Source: Enterobacter sp. JBIWA008 (GTDB lineage: Bacteria; Pseudomonadota; Gammaproteobacteria; Enterobacterales; Enterobacteriaceae). From it: a DNA stretch of 64,000 bases. Both the position numbers and the translations under genes were made by a program. Where the stretch lies: positions 2,666,001 through 2,730,000 of the forward strand of contig NZ_CP074149.1 in the NCBI RefSeq assembly GCF_019968765.1, in the 5' to 3' direction. Every line of letters begins with the position of its first letter. Positions within the stretch are counted from its first letter, which is position 1. Positions 46,204 to 56,479 of this stretch are shown here, one piece after another. The notes under the pieces are model-generated. The model saw nothing but the letters and a program-made list of their open reading frames with translations, made no database searches and was not told where the DNA came from.

Positions 46204-48801
46204 TTATTTCTTGCCTTCAACCCATTTGCCATCGACAAAGAAGGCTGACCATCCAGTCGCTTTACCCTCTTTCTCTGCCGCAACATACTGCTGCTTGGTT
46301 TTACGGCTGAACCGTACCACGGTTTTGTTGCCTTCCGGATCCTGCTGTGGCGCATCGGCCAGATAACGCAGTTTCTCCGGCAGACGATCGCGGAAACGGT
46401 ACAGCTCTTCCACCAGCGGCGCTCGCGTTTCGCGCGATTTCGGGAAGGTGTTGGCGGCCAGGAAGACACCTGCGGCACCATCACGCAGTACGAAGTACGC
46501 GTCGGATTTTTCACACGGCAGTTCTGGCAGCGGAACCGGATCTTCCTTCGGCGGAGCCACTTCACCGTTACGCAGAATTTTGCGCGTGTTTTTACACTCG
46601 TCGTTGGTACAGGCCATGTACTTACCGAAACGCCCCATTTTCAGGTGCATTTCAGAGCCACACTTCTCGCACTCCACAATCGGGCCGTCATAGCCTTTAA
46701 TGCGGAATTCGCCCTCTTCGATCTCATACCCGTCACACGTTGGGTTATTACCGCAGACGTGCAGCTTGCGTTTTGGATCGATCAGGTAGCTGTCCATTGC
46801 CGTACCGCATTTTTTGCAGCGGCGTTTGGCACGCAGAGCGTTAGTTTCCGCATCGTCACCTTCCAGCACGTTGAGAACTTCGTTCTCAGGCACAAGGTTG
46901 ATGGTGGTTTTGCAGCGCTCTTTTGGTGACAGTGCGTAGCCGGAGCAGCCAAGGAACACGCCCGTGGTTGCGGTACGGATCCCCATCTTGCGGCCGCAGG
47001 TTGGACAGTCGATGCTGGTCAGAACCATCTGGTTTGGCAGCATGCCGCCCTCTTCAGGATCTTTCTCCGCTTTTTCAAGCTGGTCGGTAAAGTCGCTGAA
47101 GAAGCTGTCGAGAACCTTTTTCCATTCCGCCTGATGGGTGGCAACCTGGTCGAGGCTGTCTTCCATCTGCGCGGTAAAATCGTAATTCATCAACTCGCGG
47201 AAGTTCGCTTCCAGACGGTCGGTAACGATCTCGCCCATTTTTTCCGCATAGAAACGGCGGTTTTCAACGCGAACGTAGCCACGGTCCTGAATCGTCGAGA
47301 TGATGGACGCATAGGTCGACGGACGGCCAATACCGCGTTTTTCCAGCTCTTTTACCAGAGATGCTTCACTGAAGCGTGCAGGCGGCTTGGTGAAGTGCTG
47401 TGCAGGCACGAGATCAACCAGCGAGAGCTCATCCCCTTTGTTCACCGCCGGCAGCGTGCGGTCTTCATCACCTTTACGCAGCGCTGGCATCACTTTCGTC
47501 CAGCCGTCGAAACGCAGGATACGACCGCGCGCTTTGAGACGGAAATCACCCGCGCCAACGGTCAGCGTGGTGGAGTCGTACTGCGCTGGCGTCATCTGAC
47601 ACGCCACGAACTGGCGCCAGATCAGCTGATACAGCTTCTGCGCGTCGGCTTCCATATCTTTTAGCGATTCCGCCAGCACAGAGACATCAGAAGGACGAAT
47701 CGCTTCGTGAGCTTCCTGAGAGTTCTCTTTGCTGGCGAACTGGTTAGCGCTTTCCGGCAGGTATTTCTTACCGAAATTGTCACTGATGTAGCCGCGCACC
47801 ATGTTGACCGCGTCCTGGCTCAGGTTGGTTGAGTCGGTACGCATATAGGTGATGTAACCCGCTTCATACAGGCGCTGGGCCATCATCATGGTCTTCTTCA
47901 CGCCATAGCCCAGACGCGTGCTTGCAGCCTGTTGCAGCGTAGAAGTAATAAACGGCGCACCTGGCTTGCTGCTGGTCGGTTTGTCTTCACGCTCCAGCAC
48001 CTGATAACGTGCTTTTTCCAGCAGCGCCACGGCGGCCATGGTCTGGTCGCGGTTTTCCGGACGGAAAGGCTTGTCGTTCTGATGGCTGACCTGCAGCGGC
48101 AGTGCGTCACCGCCCGGCGTAGTCACATTGGCATCGACTTCCCAGAACTCTTCCGGGACGAAGGCTTTAATTTCGCGCTCACGCTCAACGACCAGACGTA
48201 CGGCGACGGATTGCACACGACCGGCGGACAGGCCACGGGCAATCTTCTTCCACAGCAGTGGAGAAACCATGTATCCCACAACGCGGTCCATAAAGCGACG
48301 TGCCTGCTGTGCGTTTACACGGTCAATATTCAGTTCGCCCGGCTTCTCAAACGCCTGACGAATCGCATTCTTCGTAATTTCGTTAAACACTACGCGGCTG
48401 TAGCGTTTGTCATCACCACCAATCACTTCCCGCAGGTGCCACGCAATGGCTTCCCCTTCGCGGTCAAGGTCGGTTGCGAGATAGATGTGGTCTGCTTTTT
48501 CAGCAAGCTGCTTCAGCTCGTTAACGACTTTTTCTTTCCCGGGCAGCACTTCATATTGTGCATCCCAGTTGTGCCATGGGTTCACACCCATGCGGTTGAC
48601 AAGCGCGCTACGTTCATCCTTTTTAGGCTTTTTAGCCCCTTTGGTGGAGGTAGAGTCTGCGCTCTTTTTGCTGGCTGAGCCACTGGTCGGCAAATCGCGG
48701 ATATGACCCACGCTGGACTTAACCACGTAGTCATTACCCAGATACTTATTGATCGTTTTGGCTTTTGCCGGGGACTCAACGATGACGAGAGCTTTACCCA
48801 T
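46204..48801 (-). CDS. topA: DNA topoisomerase I
   Basis: Relaxes negative supercoils (type IA). 865 residues from ATG 48801, behind AAAGGTG. TOPRIM domain with [17 protein letters not shown] and [17 protein letters not shown]; active-site Tyr in [14 protein letters not shown]. The C-terminus has three four-Cys zinc ribbons ([27 protein letters not shown] each with a later Cys pair) and further ribbon-like domains, ending [12 protein letters not shown]. All family parts are present. Confidence 0.97.
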   Translation of the reverse strand: MGKALVIVESPAKAKTINKYLGNDYVVKSSVGHIRDLPTSGSASKKSADSTSTKGAKKPKKDERSALVNRMGVNPWHNWDAQYEVLPGKEKVVNELKQLAEKADHIYLATDLDREGEAIAWHLREVIGGDDKRYSRVVFNEITKNAIRQAFEKPGELNIDRVNAQQARRFMDRVVGYMVSPLLWKKIARGLSAGRVQSVAVRLVVEREREIKAFVPEEFWEVDANVTTPGGDALPLQVSHQNDKPFRPENRDQTMAAVALLEKARYQVLEREDKPTSSKPGAPFITSTLQQAASTRLGYGVKKTMMMAQRLYEAGYITYMRTDSTNLSQDAVNMVRGYISDNFGKKYLPESANQFASKENSQEAHEAIRPSDVSVLAESLKDMEADAQKLYQLIWRQFVACQMTPAQYDSTTLTVGAGDFRLKARGRILRFDGWTKVMPALRKGDEDRTLPAVNKGDELSLVDLVPAQHFTKPPARFSEASLVKELEKRGIGRPSTYASIISTIQDRGYVRVENRRFYAEKMGEIVTDRLEANFRELMNYDFTAQMEDSLDQVATHQAEWKKVLDSFFSDFTDQLEKAEKDPEEGGMLPNQMVLTSIDCPTCGRKMGIRTATTGVFLGCSGYALSPKERCKTTINLVPENEVLNVLEGDDAETNALRAKRRCKKCGTAMDSYLIDPKRKLHVCGNNPTCDGYEIEEGEFRIKGYDGPIVECEKCGSEMHLKMGRFGKYMACTNDECKNTRKILRNGEVAPPKEDPVPLPELPCEKSDAYFVLRDGAAGVFLAANTFPKSRETRAPLVEELYRFRDRLPEKLRYLADAPQQDPEGNKTVVRFSRKTKQQYVAAEKEGKATGWSAFFVDGKWVEGKK

Positions 48802-49200
48802 ATTCACCTTTACCTAATTTAATTCTTCCAGGAATACGCCGCACGTTGATTTCCCTTCCACTGACGACGAGCCAATGATATTGCGACTGCGTCAGGAGAT
48901 ATCAACCCCTTTGTCTTACCGGGCGTTAAAGAAAAGACGCCCAGGTGATTGAGTTTTCGGGTATTTTTCTCACATCTAGTGTAATTCGTGACGAATTCCC
49001 GGTTGAATGTCAAGCAATTCTGTTGCCAGAATGACGAAAGCGCACACTCTACCTGATAAAATTCGTTACGCAACTTTATTAGCATGCAAAAGCAAATCCC
49101 GCCAGCCAGGCCCCTGCACCTTATCCCCTCACATTACAGGGAAAATTTGCCCCCAAAGCGCCCTCGGCGTAGACTATTGTCACTGTTTAAGGAGTGGATT
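48802..49200. other. Intergenic region between divergent topA and yciN
   Basis: 399 bases without a supportable gene. It must carry the topA promoters, which are multiple in E. coli; on the minus strand TTGACA at 49007-49012 is a clear -35 hexamer, but I see no good -10 at 17 bases. On the plus strand TAGACT near 49170 is a possible -10 for yciN. Confidence 0.4.
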
Positions 49201-49452
49201 ATGCAGAATACGACCCAACCTATTGACCGAGCCTCTCTGCTTATCGAAGCAAACAAGCTTATCCGTGACCATGAAGATACGCTGGCAGGCATTGAAGCCA
49301 CCGGCGTAGAGCAGCGAAATGGCGTGCTGGTTTTCAGCGGCGAATACTTCCTTGATGAACAGGGCTTACCGACCCCGAAAAGCACCGCCGTGTTTAACAT
49401 GTTTAAATACCTGGCGCATACGCTTTCCGAGAAATATCACCTGGTCGACTAA
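49201..49452 (+). CDS. yciN: YciN, small conserved protein
   Basis: 83-residue soluble protein of unknown function, same length as E. coli YciN. Conserved core [50 protein letters not shown]. The ATG at 49201 follows AAGGAG; an open frame reaching 49084 is rejected. Ends at a bidirectional terminator shared with sohB. Confidence 0.93.
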   Translation: MQNTTQPIDRASLLIEANKLIRDHEDTLAGIEATGVEQRNGVLVFSGEYFLDEQGLPTPKSTAVFNMFKYLAHTLSEKYHLVD

Positions 49453-49457
49453 CGCAA

Positions 49458-49485
49458 AACGCGAGGCATATGCCTCGCGTTTTTG
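49458..49485. terminator. Bidirectional terminator between yciN and sohB
   Basis: Perfect 12-bp palindrome AACGCGAGGCAT/ATGCCTCGCGTT followed by TTT on the plus strand; on the minus strand TTGCG follows. It lies directly after both stops. Confidence 0.8.
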
Positions 49486-49486
49486 T

Positions 49487-50533
49487 TTACAGCAGCGGTT
49501 TTTGTCCGCGCTGTAGCCAGCGGAGAAGCAGGCGATCCGCGCTTTCTGCCGCACTGTTGGTAAAACGGTCAAGGAGTCGCTTACGCCGGGTAAAGCGCAC
49601 GCCCACCAGTTCCCGGCCTTCCATCAGGTTGAGGAGCAGATCGTCGCTGGTTCCAACTTCATCCACCAGCCCTTTCTCCTGCGCCTGGACGCCGTACCAG
49701 TGCTCGCCCGTCGCGACCTGTTCAATATCGAGCGTTGGGCGCATACGGTGTACAAAATCTTTAAAGAGATGATGCGTTTCGTTGAGATCTTCACGGAATT
49801 TTTGACGCCCTTCTTCCGTATTTTCCCCCAGCAGCGTCAGGGTACGCTTGTACTGACCCGCCGTGTGAAGCTCGATATCAATCTCTTTGTTTTTCAGGAA
49901 GCGGTTAAAATTCGGAATTTGGGCGACCACGCCGATCGAGCCAATAATGGCGAACGGCGCGGCAACAATTTTGTCCGCCACGCAGGCCATCATGTATCCA
50001 CCGCTCGCCGCCACTTTATCCACGGCCACGGTCAGCGGGATCTGTTTTTCACGCAGGCGCTGCAGCTGCGAGGCGGCCAGCCCGTAGCCGTGAACCACTC
50101 CCCCCGGGCTTTCAAGACGCACGACGACCTGATCCTGCGGTGTCGCCACGGCCAGAACGGCAGTCACTTCCTCCCGCAGAGAGGAAACCTCATGCGCATC
50201 CATACTGCCTTTAAAATCGAGCACATAGACGCGTGGCGTCGCCTTATCCTGCGGCGCATTGAGCTTTGCTTTTGCCTTTGCCGCTTTGGCTTCCTGTTTA
50301 TGCTTTTTCTTCTGCGCTTTCAGCCAGAGTTTCTGTTGATGACTATCAAGCAGTGCCAGAGACATATCTTCCTGCATCTCTTTATACTGCTCACTCAGAC
50401 GGGTGATGCGTAACTCCCCACGCTGACGCTTTCGCTGCGTCAGGTTGACAATCAGAACGGCAACCACCGCAATGGCAATCACCACCGTCGCGATTTTGGC
50501 CAAAAACAACCCATATTGAGAAAGTAATTCCAC
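49487..50533 (-). CDS. sohB: SohB, membrane-anchored S49-family peptidase
   Basis: Periplasm-facing signal-peptide-peptidase-like protease, 348 residues. N-terminal helix (LFLAKIATVVIAIAVVAVLIV), a coiled-coil, Lys-rich stretch (QKKKHKQEAKAAKAKAKL), then the S49 domain with nucleophile Ser in DKVAASGGYMMAC and general-base Lys in AGQYKRTLTLLG. The protein aligns with E. coli from a GTG at 50533 preceded by AAGGTGG; a GTG three codons upstream overlaps that ribosome site. Confidence 0.93.
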   Translation of the reverse strand: MELLSQYGLFLAKIATVVIAIAVVAVLIVNLTQRKRQRGELRITRLSEQYKEMQEDMSLALLDSHQQKLWLKAQKKKHKQEAKAAKAKAKLNAPQDKATPRVYVLDFKGSMDAHEVSSLREEVTAVLAVATPQDQVVVRLESPGGVVHGYGLAASQLQRLREKQIPLTVAVDKVAASGGYMMACVADKIVAAPFAIIGSIGVVAQIPNFNRFLKNKEIDIELHTAGQYKRTLTLLGENTEEGRQKFREDLNETHHLFKDFVHRMRPTLDIEQVATGEHWYGVQAQEKGLVDEVGTSDDLLLNLMEGRELVGVRFTRRKRLLDRFTNSAAESADRLLLRWLQRGQKPLL

Positions 50534-50784
50534 GCGTTCCACCTTGATTTAACCACGAATCTTTCACGGCAGTGTACAACAGCCCTGCCCATGCGTCTCG
50601 CTCGTGACATTACCTCTGCGAGCAGCCTTCAGGAATCCCCGATCTGGAGTTTAAATATTTGCAAATTGTTAATTTTACAGCAATGCGTCCTGTAGACTGA
50701 TTGAATTATTAGGCTAATTCGGGCATAAAGCCGAAAAGTCATAAAAGAAGGCGTCTTAGAGTCACTGTGCGCCGAGGAGTCACC

Positions 50785-51546
50785 GTGCATTATCAACCGC
50801 AAAAAAATCTGCTGCAGAACCGGATTATTCTTGTCACCGGTGCCAGCGACGGGATTGGCCGTGAAGCGGCGCTGACCTACGCTGAATATGGCGCGAGCGT
50901 CATCCTGACTGGTCGAAACGAAGAAAAACTTAAAAGTGTGGCACAGGAGATTGAAGCAGCAGGGGGGATTCCTTCCCGCTGGTACACGCTCGATCTGCTC
51001 ACCTGCACGCCCGCGTCATGTCAGGAGCTTGCTCACCGCATCAGCACCCATTACCCACGGCTGGATGGCGTACTGCACAATGCCGGCTTGCTTGGCGAAG
51101 TTCGCCCGATGGATGAACAAGATCCAGAGATCTGGCAGGAGGTCATGCAGGTCAACGTCAACGGCACGTTTTTCCTGACCCAGGCACTGCTTCCTTTATT
51201 ACTCAAATCGGATTCCGGCTCACTGGTATTTACCTCCTCCAGCGTAGGCCGCGAGGGGCGCGCAAACTGGGGCGCCTATGCCGTATCAAAATTCGCAACC
51301 GAAGGCATGATGCAGGTGCTTGCAGAGGAGTACCAGAGCCGCCATCTGCGCGTAAACTGCATTAACCCGGGCGGTACGCGCACCAAAATGCGCGCCAGCG
51401 CGTTCCCGAGCGAAGATCCGCATAAGCTGAAAACCCCGGCAGACATTATGCCGCTCTATCTCTGGCTGATGGGCGACGACAGCCGCCGCAAAACCGGAAT
51501 GACCTTTGATGCCCAGCCGGGCCGTAAACCAGGAATCTCGCAATGA
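50785..51546 (+). CDS. yciK: YciK, short-chain dehydrogenase/reductase
   Basis: SDR of 253 residues. Nucleotide motif GASDGIGREAA, NAG motif HNAGLLG, catalytic Ser (FTSSSVGREG) and YxxxK in YAVSK. Substrate unknown. The start is a GTG at 50785, behind GAGGAG, aligning with E. coli MHYQP; another in-frame GTG (50767) lies in an imperfect duplication of GAGTCACYGTGC six codons upstream. The last codons overlap btuR (ATGA). Confidence 0.92.
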   Translation: MHYQPQKNLLQNRIILVTGASDGIGREAALTYAEYGASVILTGRNEEKLKSVAQEIEAAGGIPSRWYTLDLLTCTPASCQELAHRISTHYPRLDGVLHNAGLLGEVRPMDEQDPEIWQEVMQVNVNGTFFLTQALLPLLLKSDSGSLVFTSSSVGREGRANWGAYAVSKFATEGMMQVLAEEYQSRHLRVNCINPGGTRTKMRASAFPSEDPHKLKTPADIMPLYLWLMGDDSRRKTGMTFDAQPGRKPGISQ

Positions 51547-52133
51547 GTGAAGAACGTCACCAGCAGCGCCAGCAGCGGCTGAAAGAACAGGTCGATGCGC
51601 GCGTTGCCGCGGCCCAGGACGAGCGAGGGATCCTCATCGTCTTTACCGGCAACGGTAAAGGCAAAACCACCGCCGCATTCGGCACGGCGACCCGCGCCGT
51701 CGGACACGGGCAGAAAGTGGGTGTGATCCAGTTTATTAAGGGTGAATGGCCTAACGGCGAGCGTAATTTGCTTGAACCTCACGGCGTCGAGTTTCAGGTA
51801 ATGGCGACCGGGTTTACGTGGGATACTCAGAACCGGGAAACCGACACCGCAGCCTGCCTCGCCGTCTGGGAGCACGCGAAAAGAATGCTGGCCGATCCTT
51901 CACTCAATATGGTTCTGCTGGATGAGATCACGTATATGGTCGCCTACGACTACCTGCCGCTGGACGCCGTACTTAATGCACTGAAAAACCGTCCCGCTCA
52001 TCAGACGGTGATTATCACGGGGCGCGGGTGTCATCGGGATATTCTGGAGCTGGCAGATACCGTGAGTGAGCTGCGTCCGGTCAAACACGCGTTTGATGCA
52101 GGCATCAAAGCGCAAATTGGAATTGATTACTAA
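51543..52133 (+). CDS. btuR: Corrinoid adenosyltransferase BtuR (CobA)
   Basis: Transfers the adenosyl group of ATP to cob(I)alamin. 196 residues, P-loop FTGNGKGKTTAAFGTATRAVG near residue 36 and the family motif VLLDEITYMVAYDYL. It overlaps yciK by 4 bp, so it depends on yciK translation. Confidence 0.96.
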   Translation: MSEERHQQRQQRLKEQVDARVAAAQDERGILIVFTGNGKGKTTAAFGTATRAVGHGQKVGVIQFIKGEWPNGERNLLEPHGVEFQVMATGFTWDTQNRETDTAACLAVWEHAKRMLADPSLNMVLLDEITYMVAYDYLPLDAVLNALKNRPAHQTVIITGRGCHRDILELADTVSELRPVKHAFDAGIKAQIGIDY

Positions 52134-52136
52134 AGA

Positions 52137-52166
52137 AAAAAGCCCGGTGCGTTGACCGGGCTTTTA
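52137..52166. terminator. Bidirectional terminator between btuR and rluB
   Basis: Stem AAAAGCCCGGT / ACCGGGCTTTT with loop GCGTTG, giving a T run on both strands. It lies between the two converging stops. Confidence 0.85.
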
Positions 52167-52168
52167 TA

Positions 52169-53044
52169 TTAACCGTTGTTATTACGGCTGCCGGAGCGGC
52201 GGCTGCTGCTCACCTGGCTGTGGCGCTTCACCGCACGGCGAATCTGGTTCGCCTTCATGCGTCGACGATCTTTTTCCACCGCCACTTTTGAAGTGGTTTC
52301 CGGCGTCAGGCCGACCAGCTCGCGCAGATAGTTAGTTTGGGTCAAATCCAGTTCGGTATAACCACCTCGCGGCAGACCTTTCGGCAGCAGAATGTCACCG
52401 TAACGGACGCGGATCAGACGGCTCACCTGAACGCCTACCGCTTCCCAGAGACGACGTACCTCGCGGTTACGGCCTTCGGTCAGGGTCACGTTGTACCACT
52501 GGTTAATGCCTTCCCCACCGGTGAATTTGATGGTTTTGAACGCCGCAGGGCCGTCTTCCAGCTGAACGCCACGCGACAGGTCGCGCAGTTTATTCTCATC
52601 AACCTGGCCAAATACGCGTACCGCGTATTCACGTTCTACTTCACGGCTTGGGTGCATCAGACGGTTCGCCAGTTCACCATCGGTGGTAAACAGCAGCAGA
52701 CCGCAGGTGTTCACGTCCAGACGACCGACGGCAATCCAGCGAGCGCCACGCAGTTTAGGCAGACGGTCAAACACCGTCGGACGACCTTCCGGGTCATTGC
52801 GGGTGCACAGCTCGCCTTCCGGCTTGTAGTAAGCCAGCACGCGGCAGATTTGTTCGGCGGACTCTTTAACGGAGATAAGATGACCGTCGATACGGATCTT
52901 CAGCCCCGGTACGATTTCTACGCGGTCACCCAGCGTGGCGATTTTACCGTCCACACTCACGCGACCCGCTTCAATAATGGCTTCGATTTCACGGCGTGAA
53001 CCGTGGCCGGCGCGCGCCAGCACTTTCTGTAACTTCTCGCTCAT
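52169..53044 (-). CDS. rluB: 23S rRNA pseudouridine 2605 synthase RluB
   Basis: 291 residues. N-terminal S4 RNA-binding domain ([31 protein letters not shown]) and RsuA-type catalytic domain with Asp in [15 protein letters not shown]. The C-terminal tail is basic and low-complexity ([20 protein letters not shown]), as usual for RluB. Ends next to the shared terminator. Confidence 0.96.
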   Translation of the reverse strand: MSEKLQKVLARAGHGSRREIEAIIEAGRVSVDGKIATLGDRVEIVPGLKIRIDGHLISVKESAEQICRVLAYYKPEGELCTRNDPEGRPTVFDRLPKLRGARWIAVGRLDVNTCGLLLFTTDGELANRLMHPSREVEREYAVRVFGQVDENKLRDLSRGVQLEDGPAAFKTIKFTGGEGINQWYNVTLTEGRNREVRRLWEAVGVQVSRLIRVRYGDILLPKGLPRGGYTELDLTQTNYLRELVGLTPETTSKVAVEKDRRRMKANQIRRAVKRHSQVSSSRRSGSRNNNG

Positions 53045-53140
53045 TGAGCTTCCTCAGGTGTCGCCTTCACAGGCGTCGAATCAGGTCAAAAGAGGGCTGT
53101 GCCCTGCTTTGATGGCCGCGTAGTATATCTGCTTATACCT

Positions 53141-53761
53141 TTACAAGAAAGGCTTTACGTCACCCACACCTTCACGAATCACTTCCGGTGCATCTTCGGT
53201 TAAGTCGACCACGGTAGTCGGCTGCTGGCCAAGATAACCGCCGTGAATAATCAGCTCGACCACCTTCTCCAGACGATCTTTGATCTCTTCCGGATCGGAC
53301 TCGGTAAACTCGCTGCCCGGCAGCATCAGCGAGGTAGACAGCATCGGTTCCCCGAGAGTTTCCAGCAACGCCTGCGCAATTGGGTTCGACGGCACGCGCA
53401 TGCCGATAGTCTTACGTTTTTCCTGCAGCAGACGACGCGGTACTTCCTTCGTGCCCTTCAGGATGAAGGTGTAGTTACCCGGCGTATTGTTCTTAATCAG
53501 GCGAAACGCCACGTTATCAACATACGCATAGGTCGACAGCTCAGAGAGATCGCGGCACATCAGGGTAAAGTTATGGCCGTCCGGCAACTGGCGAATACGG
53601 CAAATGCGTTCCATCGCCCCTTTATCTTCAATTTTGCAGCCCAGCGCGTAGCCTGAATCGGTCGGGTAGACAATCACGCCGCCTTTGCGGACGATCTCCA
53701 CGGCCTGGTTAATCAGACGTGGCTGGGGGTTATCCGGATGGATATAGAAAAACTGACTCAT
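53141..53761 (-). CDS. yciO: YciO, Sua5/YrdC-family protein
   Basis: 206 residues of the YrdC fold that binds nucleotides and RNA; related to the enzyme making threonylcarbamoyl-AMP for tRNA t6A, but YciO does not replace it in E. coli and its role is unclear. The motif YPTDSGYALGC near residue 33 and the basic surface (KGTKEVPRRLLQEKRKTIGMRVPSN) are present. Its start overlaps the rnm stop (ATGA). Confidence 0.94.
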   Translation of the reverse strand: MSQFFYIHPDNPQPRLINQAVEIVRKGGVIVYPTDSGYALGCKIEDKGAMERICRIRQLPDGHNFTLMCRDLSELSTYAYVDNVAFRLIKNNTPGNYTFILKGTKEVPRRLLQEKRKTIGMRVPSNPIAQALLETLGEPMLSTSLMLPGSEFTESDPEEIKDRLEKVVELIIHGGYLGQQPTTVVDLTEDAPEVIREGVGDVKPFL

Positions 53762-54639
53762 ACTTCCCTCTCTTCAATTTGCTGCGGCTGTTCCCAGAGC
53801 TGCCAGACCGGCTCAACGCCAGCGGGCAACCAGAGCTTGCGCCCTAGTTCGATCCACGCGCAGGGCTGATGGAAATCAGACCCCTGTGACCCAAGCAGGC
53901 CGAACTGGCGGGCATAGGTCGCGAGCTGGGCGCGCTCGTTGGGCGCCTGCTGACACTGGGCGACTTCCATCGCCTCGCCACCGCATTCGGCAAAGTGTGC
54001 CAGCAGCCTTTTCAGCCATTTAGCAGAAAGATTATACCGCCCCGGATGGGCCAGCACGGCCTTACCGCCAGAATGATGAATCACATCAATAGCTTGTTTT
54101 ATTGTACACCACTGTGGCGGAACGTATCCGGTTTTCCCGCGCGCCAGATACTTTTTGAAAACATCCGCCATCGTAGTGGCTTTGCCTGCCTCTACCAGAA
54201 AACGGGCGAAATGACCGCGCGTGACCGCCCCGCCGTTCGCCATCTTTTGTGCGCCTTCCAGCGCGCCCGGAATGTGCGCCTTTTCGAGACGCTCGCCGAT
54301 CATCTCTGCACGCTGATTGCGCCGCGTTTTTTGCTCTTGCAAAAAAGCAGTAAGTGCCGGATGGTCTATATCGATGTTGAGGCCAACAATATGAATCTCA
54401 TGGTTTTCCCAGATGGTCGAGATCTCGACGCCGGACACCAGATTCAGCGCCAGCCCGCTGCGGGCGATCTCAGCGCGCGCCGCCGGAATGGCATCTGTCG
54501 TATCGTGATCGGTGATCGCCAGCGTACCGACGCGCATTTCAACGGCACGATGAACCAGGGCTTCGGGTGTCAGCAGGCCATCAGAGGCCTGAGTATGGCT
54601 GTGTAAATCATAAATAATGGCGTAGGTGGTATCGCTCAA
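53758..54639 (-). CDS. rnm: RNase AM (YciV/TrpH), PHP-domain 5'-to-3' exoribonuclease
   Basis: PHP-domain nuclease that trims 5' ends of rRNAs and degrades short oligonucleotides. 293 residues. Metal ligands in YDLHSHTQASDG and ITDHDTTD; further His residues in VLAHPGRYN and GSDFHQP. I choose the TTG at 54639, preceded by GGGAAG, which gives the E. coli length and N-terminus; the ATG four codons upstream lacks a ribosome site and overlaps this one. Divergent from trpE. Confidence 0.92.
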   Translation of the reverse strand: MSDTTYAIIYDLHSHTQASDGLLTPEALVHRAVEMRVGTLAITDHDTTDAIPAARAEIARSGLALNLVSGVEISTIWENHEIHIVGLNIDIDHPALTAFLQEQKTRRNQRAEMIGERLEKAHIPGALEGAQKMANGGAVTRGHFARFLVEAGKATTMADVFKKYLARGKTGYVPPQWCTIKQAIDVIHHSGGKAVLAHPGRYNLSAKWLKRLLAHFAECGGEAMEVAQCQQAPNERAQLATYARQFGLLGSQGSDFHQPCAWIELGRKLWLPAGVEPVWQLWEQPQQIEEREV

Positions 54640-54715
54640 AGCACTTCCCATAACAGGTTGGAGACATCCGAAAGCACCATGATACCGACTTAACGCGAAA
54701 TTCTGAAATCAAGGG

Positions 54716-54750
54716 TTGACAACTTGCCATCGAACTAGTTAACTAGTACG
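54716..54750 (+). promoter_or_regulatory. trp promoter and TrpR operator
   Basis: -35 TTGACA (54716-54721), 17-base spacer, -10 TTAACT (54739-54744). The TrpR operator CGAACTAGTTAACTAGTACG (54731-54750) covers the -10 and, as I recall it, equals the E. coli sequence. Confidence 0.95.
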
Positions 54751-54778
54751 CAAGTTCACACGAGAAAGGTATCTGAAA

Positions 54779-54823
54779 ATGACAGCACATTTCACTCTGC
54801 ACGGCTGGTGGCGCACTTCCTGA
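54779..54823 (+). CDS. trpL: trp leader peptide
   Basis: 14 residues, MTAHFTLHGWWRTS, with the tandem Trp codons at positions 10 and 11 that sense tryptophan-tRNA supply. Start behind GAAAGG. The stop is followed by the antiterminator strand (CGGGC at 54828-54832). Apart from GWWRTS the peptide differs from the E. coli one, which is normal. Confidence 0.95.
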   Translation: MTAHFTLHGWWRTS

Positions 54824-54867
54824 TCTCCGGGCAGTGTCACGCGTCTGCGAAATGCAAACAGATACCC

Positions 54868-54893
54868 GCCCGCTTCCCAGCGGGCTTTTTTTT
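54868..54893 (+). terminator. trp attenuator
   Basis: Stem GCCCGC (54868-54873), loop TTCCCA, GCGGGC (54880-54885) and eight Ts. The left arm can instead pair with CGGGC at 54828-54832 to form the antiterminator when the ribosome stalls at the Trp codons. Confidence 0.95.
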
Positions 54894-54916
54894 GAACAAA
54901 ATATGAGAACAACAAC

Positions 54917-56479
54917 ATGCAAACAGCCAAACCTCATCTCGAACTGCTGACCTGCGAGGCGGCCTATCGCCACAACCCGACCGCGCTGTTTCATCAGGTG
55001 TGCGGGGCACGTCCGGCAACGCTGCTGCTGGAATCTGCGGATATCGACAGCAAGGACGACCTTAAGAGTCTTCTGCTGGTCGACAGCGCGCTGCGCATTA
55101 CCGCTTTAGGTGACACCGTCACCATCAAGGCATTGTCTGACAATGGCGCATCGCTGCTGCCGCTGCTGGATGCCGCCCTGCCTTCAGGCATTGAAAATGA
55201 ACGTCATCCAGAAATGCGCATTCTGCATTTCCCGCCGGTGAGCCAGCTGCTGGACGAAGACGCGCGCCTCTGCTCCCTGTCCGTTTTCGATGCCTTCCGC
55301 CTGCTGCAGAACCTGGTCACCGTGCCGGAAGACGAGCGTGAAGCGATGTTCTTCGGCGGGCTGTTTGCTTACGACCTGGTTGCCGGTTTTGAAGATTTGC
55401 CGGAAACCGAGCAGGGTAATCGCTGCCCGGACTATTGCTTCTATCTGGCTGAAACGCTGCTGGTGATCGACCACCAGAAGCAATACACCCGCATCCAGGC
55501 GAGCCTGTTCACGCCGTCTGCCGCTGAGAAAAACCGTCTTGAGCACCGCATCGCTCAACTGCAGCAGCAGATGACGGAAGCGCCGCCCGCGCTGCCGGTG
55601 CAGCGCGTGGAGAAAATGACCTGCGACGTTAACCAGACTGACGATCAGTACGGTGCCGTGGTTCGCCAGATGCAAAAAGCGATTCGCGCGGGGGAAATTT
55701 TCCAGGTCGTACCGTCCCGTCGCTTCTCGCTGCCCTGCCCGTCGCCGCTCGCAGCCTACGACGTGCTGAAAAAGAGTAACCCAAGCCCGTACATGTTTTT
55801 CATGCAGGACAACGAGTTCACGCTGTTCGGCGCCTCGCCGGAAAGCTCGCTGAAATACGACGCCACCAGCCGTCAGATTGAGATCTACCCGATTGCCGGT
55901 ACCCGTCCGCGCGGACGTCGCGCCGACGGCTCGCTGGACCGCGATCTGGACAGCCGCATCGAACTGGAGATGCGGACCGACCATAAAGAACTCTCCGAGC
56001 ACCTGATGCTGGTAGACCTGGCGCGTAACGATCTGGCACGCATTTGTACCCCCGGCAGCCGCTACGTGGCGGACCTGACAAAAGTCGACCGCTATTCGTT
56101 CGTGATGCACCTGGTCTCCCGCGTGGTCGGTGAGCTGCGCCACGATCTCGACGTGCTGCACGCCTACCGCGCCTGCATGAACATGGGCACCCTGAGCGGC
56201 GCGCCTAAAGTGCGCGCCATGCAGCTGATTGCCGCCGCCGAAGGACGCCGTCGCGGCAGCTACGGCGGCGCGGTGGGTTACTTCACTGCCCACGGCGATC
56301 TCGATACCTGCATCGTGATCCGCTCTGCCTACGTTGAAGACGGGATTGCCACCGTCCAGGCCGGCGCCGGGATTGTTCTCGACTCTGTTCCGCAGTCTGA
56401 AGCTGACGAAACCCGCAGTAAGGCTCGCGCGGTATTGCGCGCCATTGCTACCGCACATCATGCACAGGAGATTTTCTGA
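54917..56479 (+). CDS. trpE: Anthranilate synthase component I
   Basis: Converts chorismate to anthranilate with TrpG. 520 residues. The feedback site LLLES with Ser40 is wild type, so tryptophan inhibition is expected. Catalytic chorismate-binding motifs [29 protein letters not shown] and [12 protein letters not shown] are intact. One-base stop/start overlap (TGATG) with trpGD couples the two subunits. Confidence 0.97.
   Translation: MQTAKPHLELLTCEAAYRHNPTALFHQVCGARPATLLLESADIDSKDDLKSLLLVDSALRITALGDTVTIKALSDNGASLLPLLDAALPSGIENERHPEMRILHFPPVSQLLDEDARLCSLSVFDAFRLLQNLVTVPEDEREAMFFGGLFAYDLVAGFEDLPETEQGNRCPDYCFYLAETLLVIDHQKQYTRIQASLFTPSAAEKNRLEHRIAQLQQQMTEAPPALPVQRVEKMTCDVNQTDDQYGAVVRQMQKAIRAGEIFQVVPSRRFSLPCPSPLAAYDVLKKSNPSPYMFFMQDNEFTLFGASPESSLKYDATSRQIEIYPIAGTRPRGRRADGSLDRDLDSRIELEMRTDHKELSEHLMLVDLARNDLARICTPGSRYVADLTKVDRYSFVMHLVSRVVGELRHDLDVLHAYRACMNMGTLSGAPKVRAMQLIAAAEGRRRGSYGGAVGYFTAHGDLDTCIVIRSAYVEDGIATVQAGAGIVLDSVPQSEADETRSKARAVLRAIATAHHAQEIF

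Noticed and set aside
55184..56461. 425-codon open frame on the minus strand opposite trpE
   Set aside because: Exact antisense of a well-supported gene in GC-rich sequence, no ribosome site, product low in normal domain features; it is a shadow.
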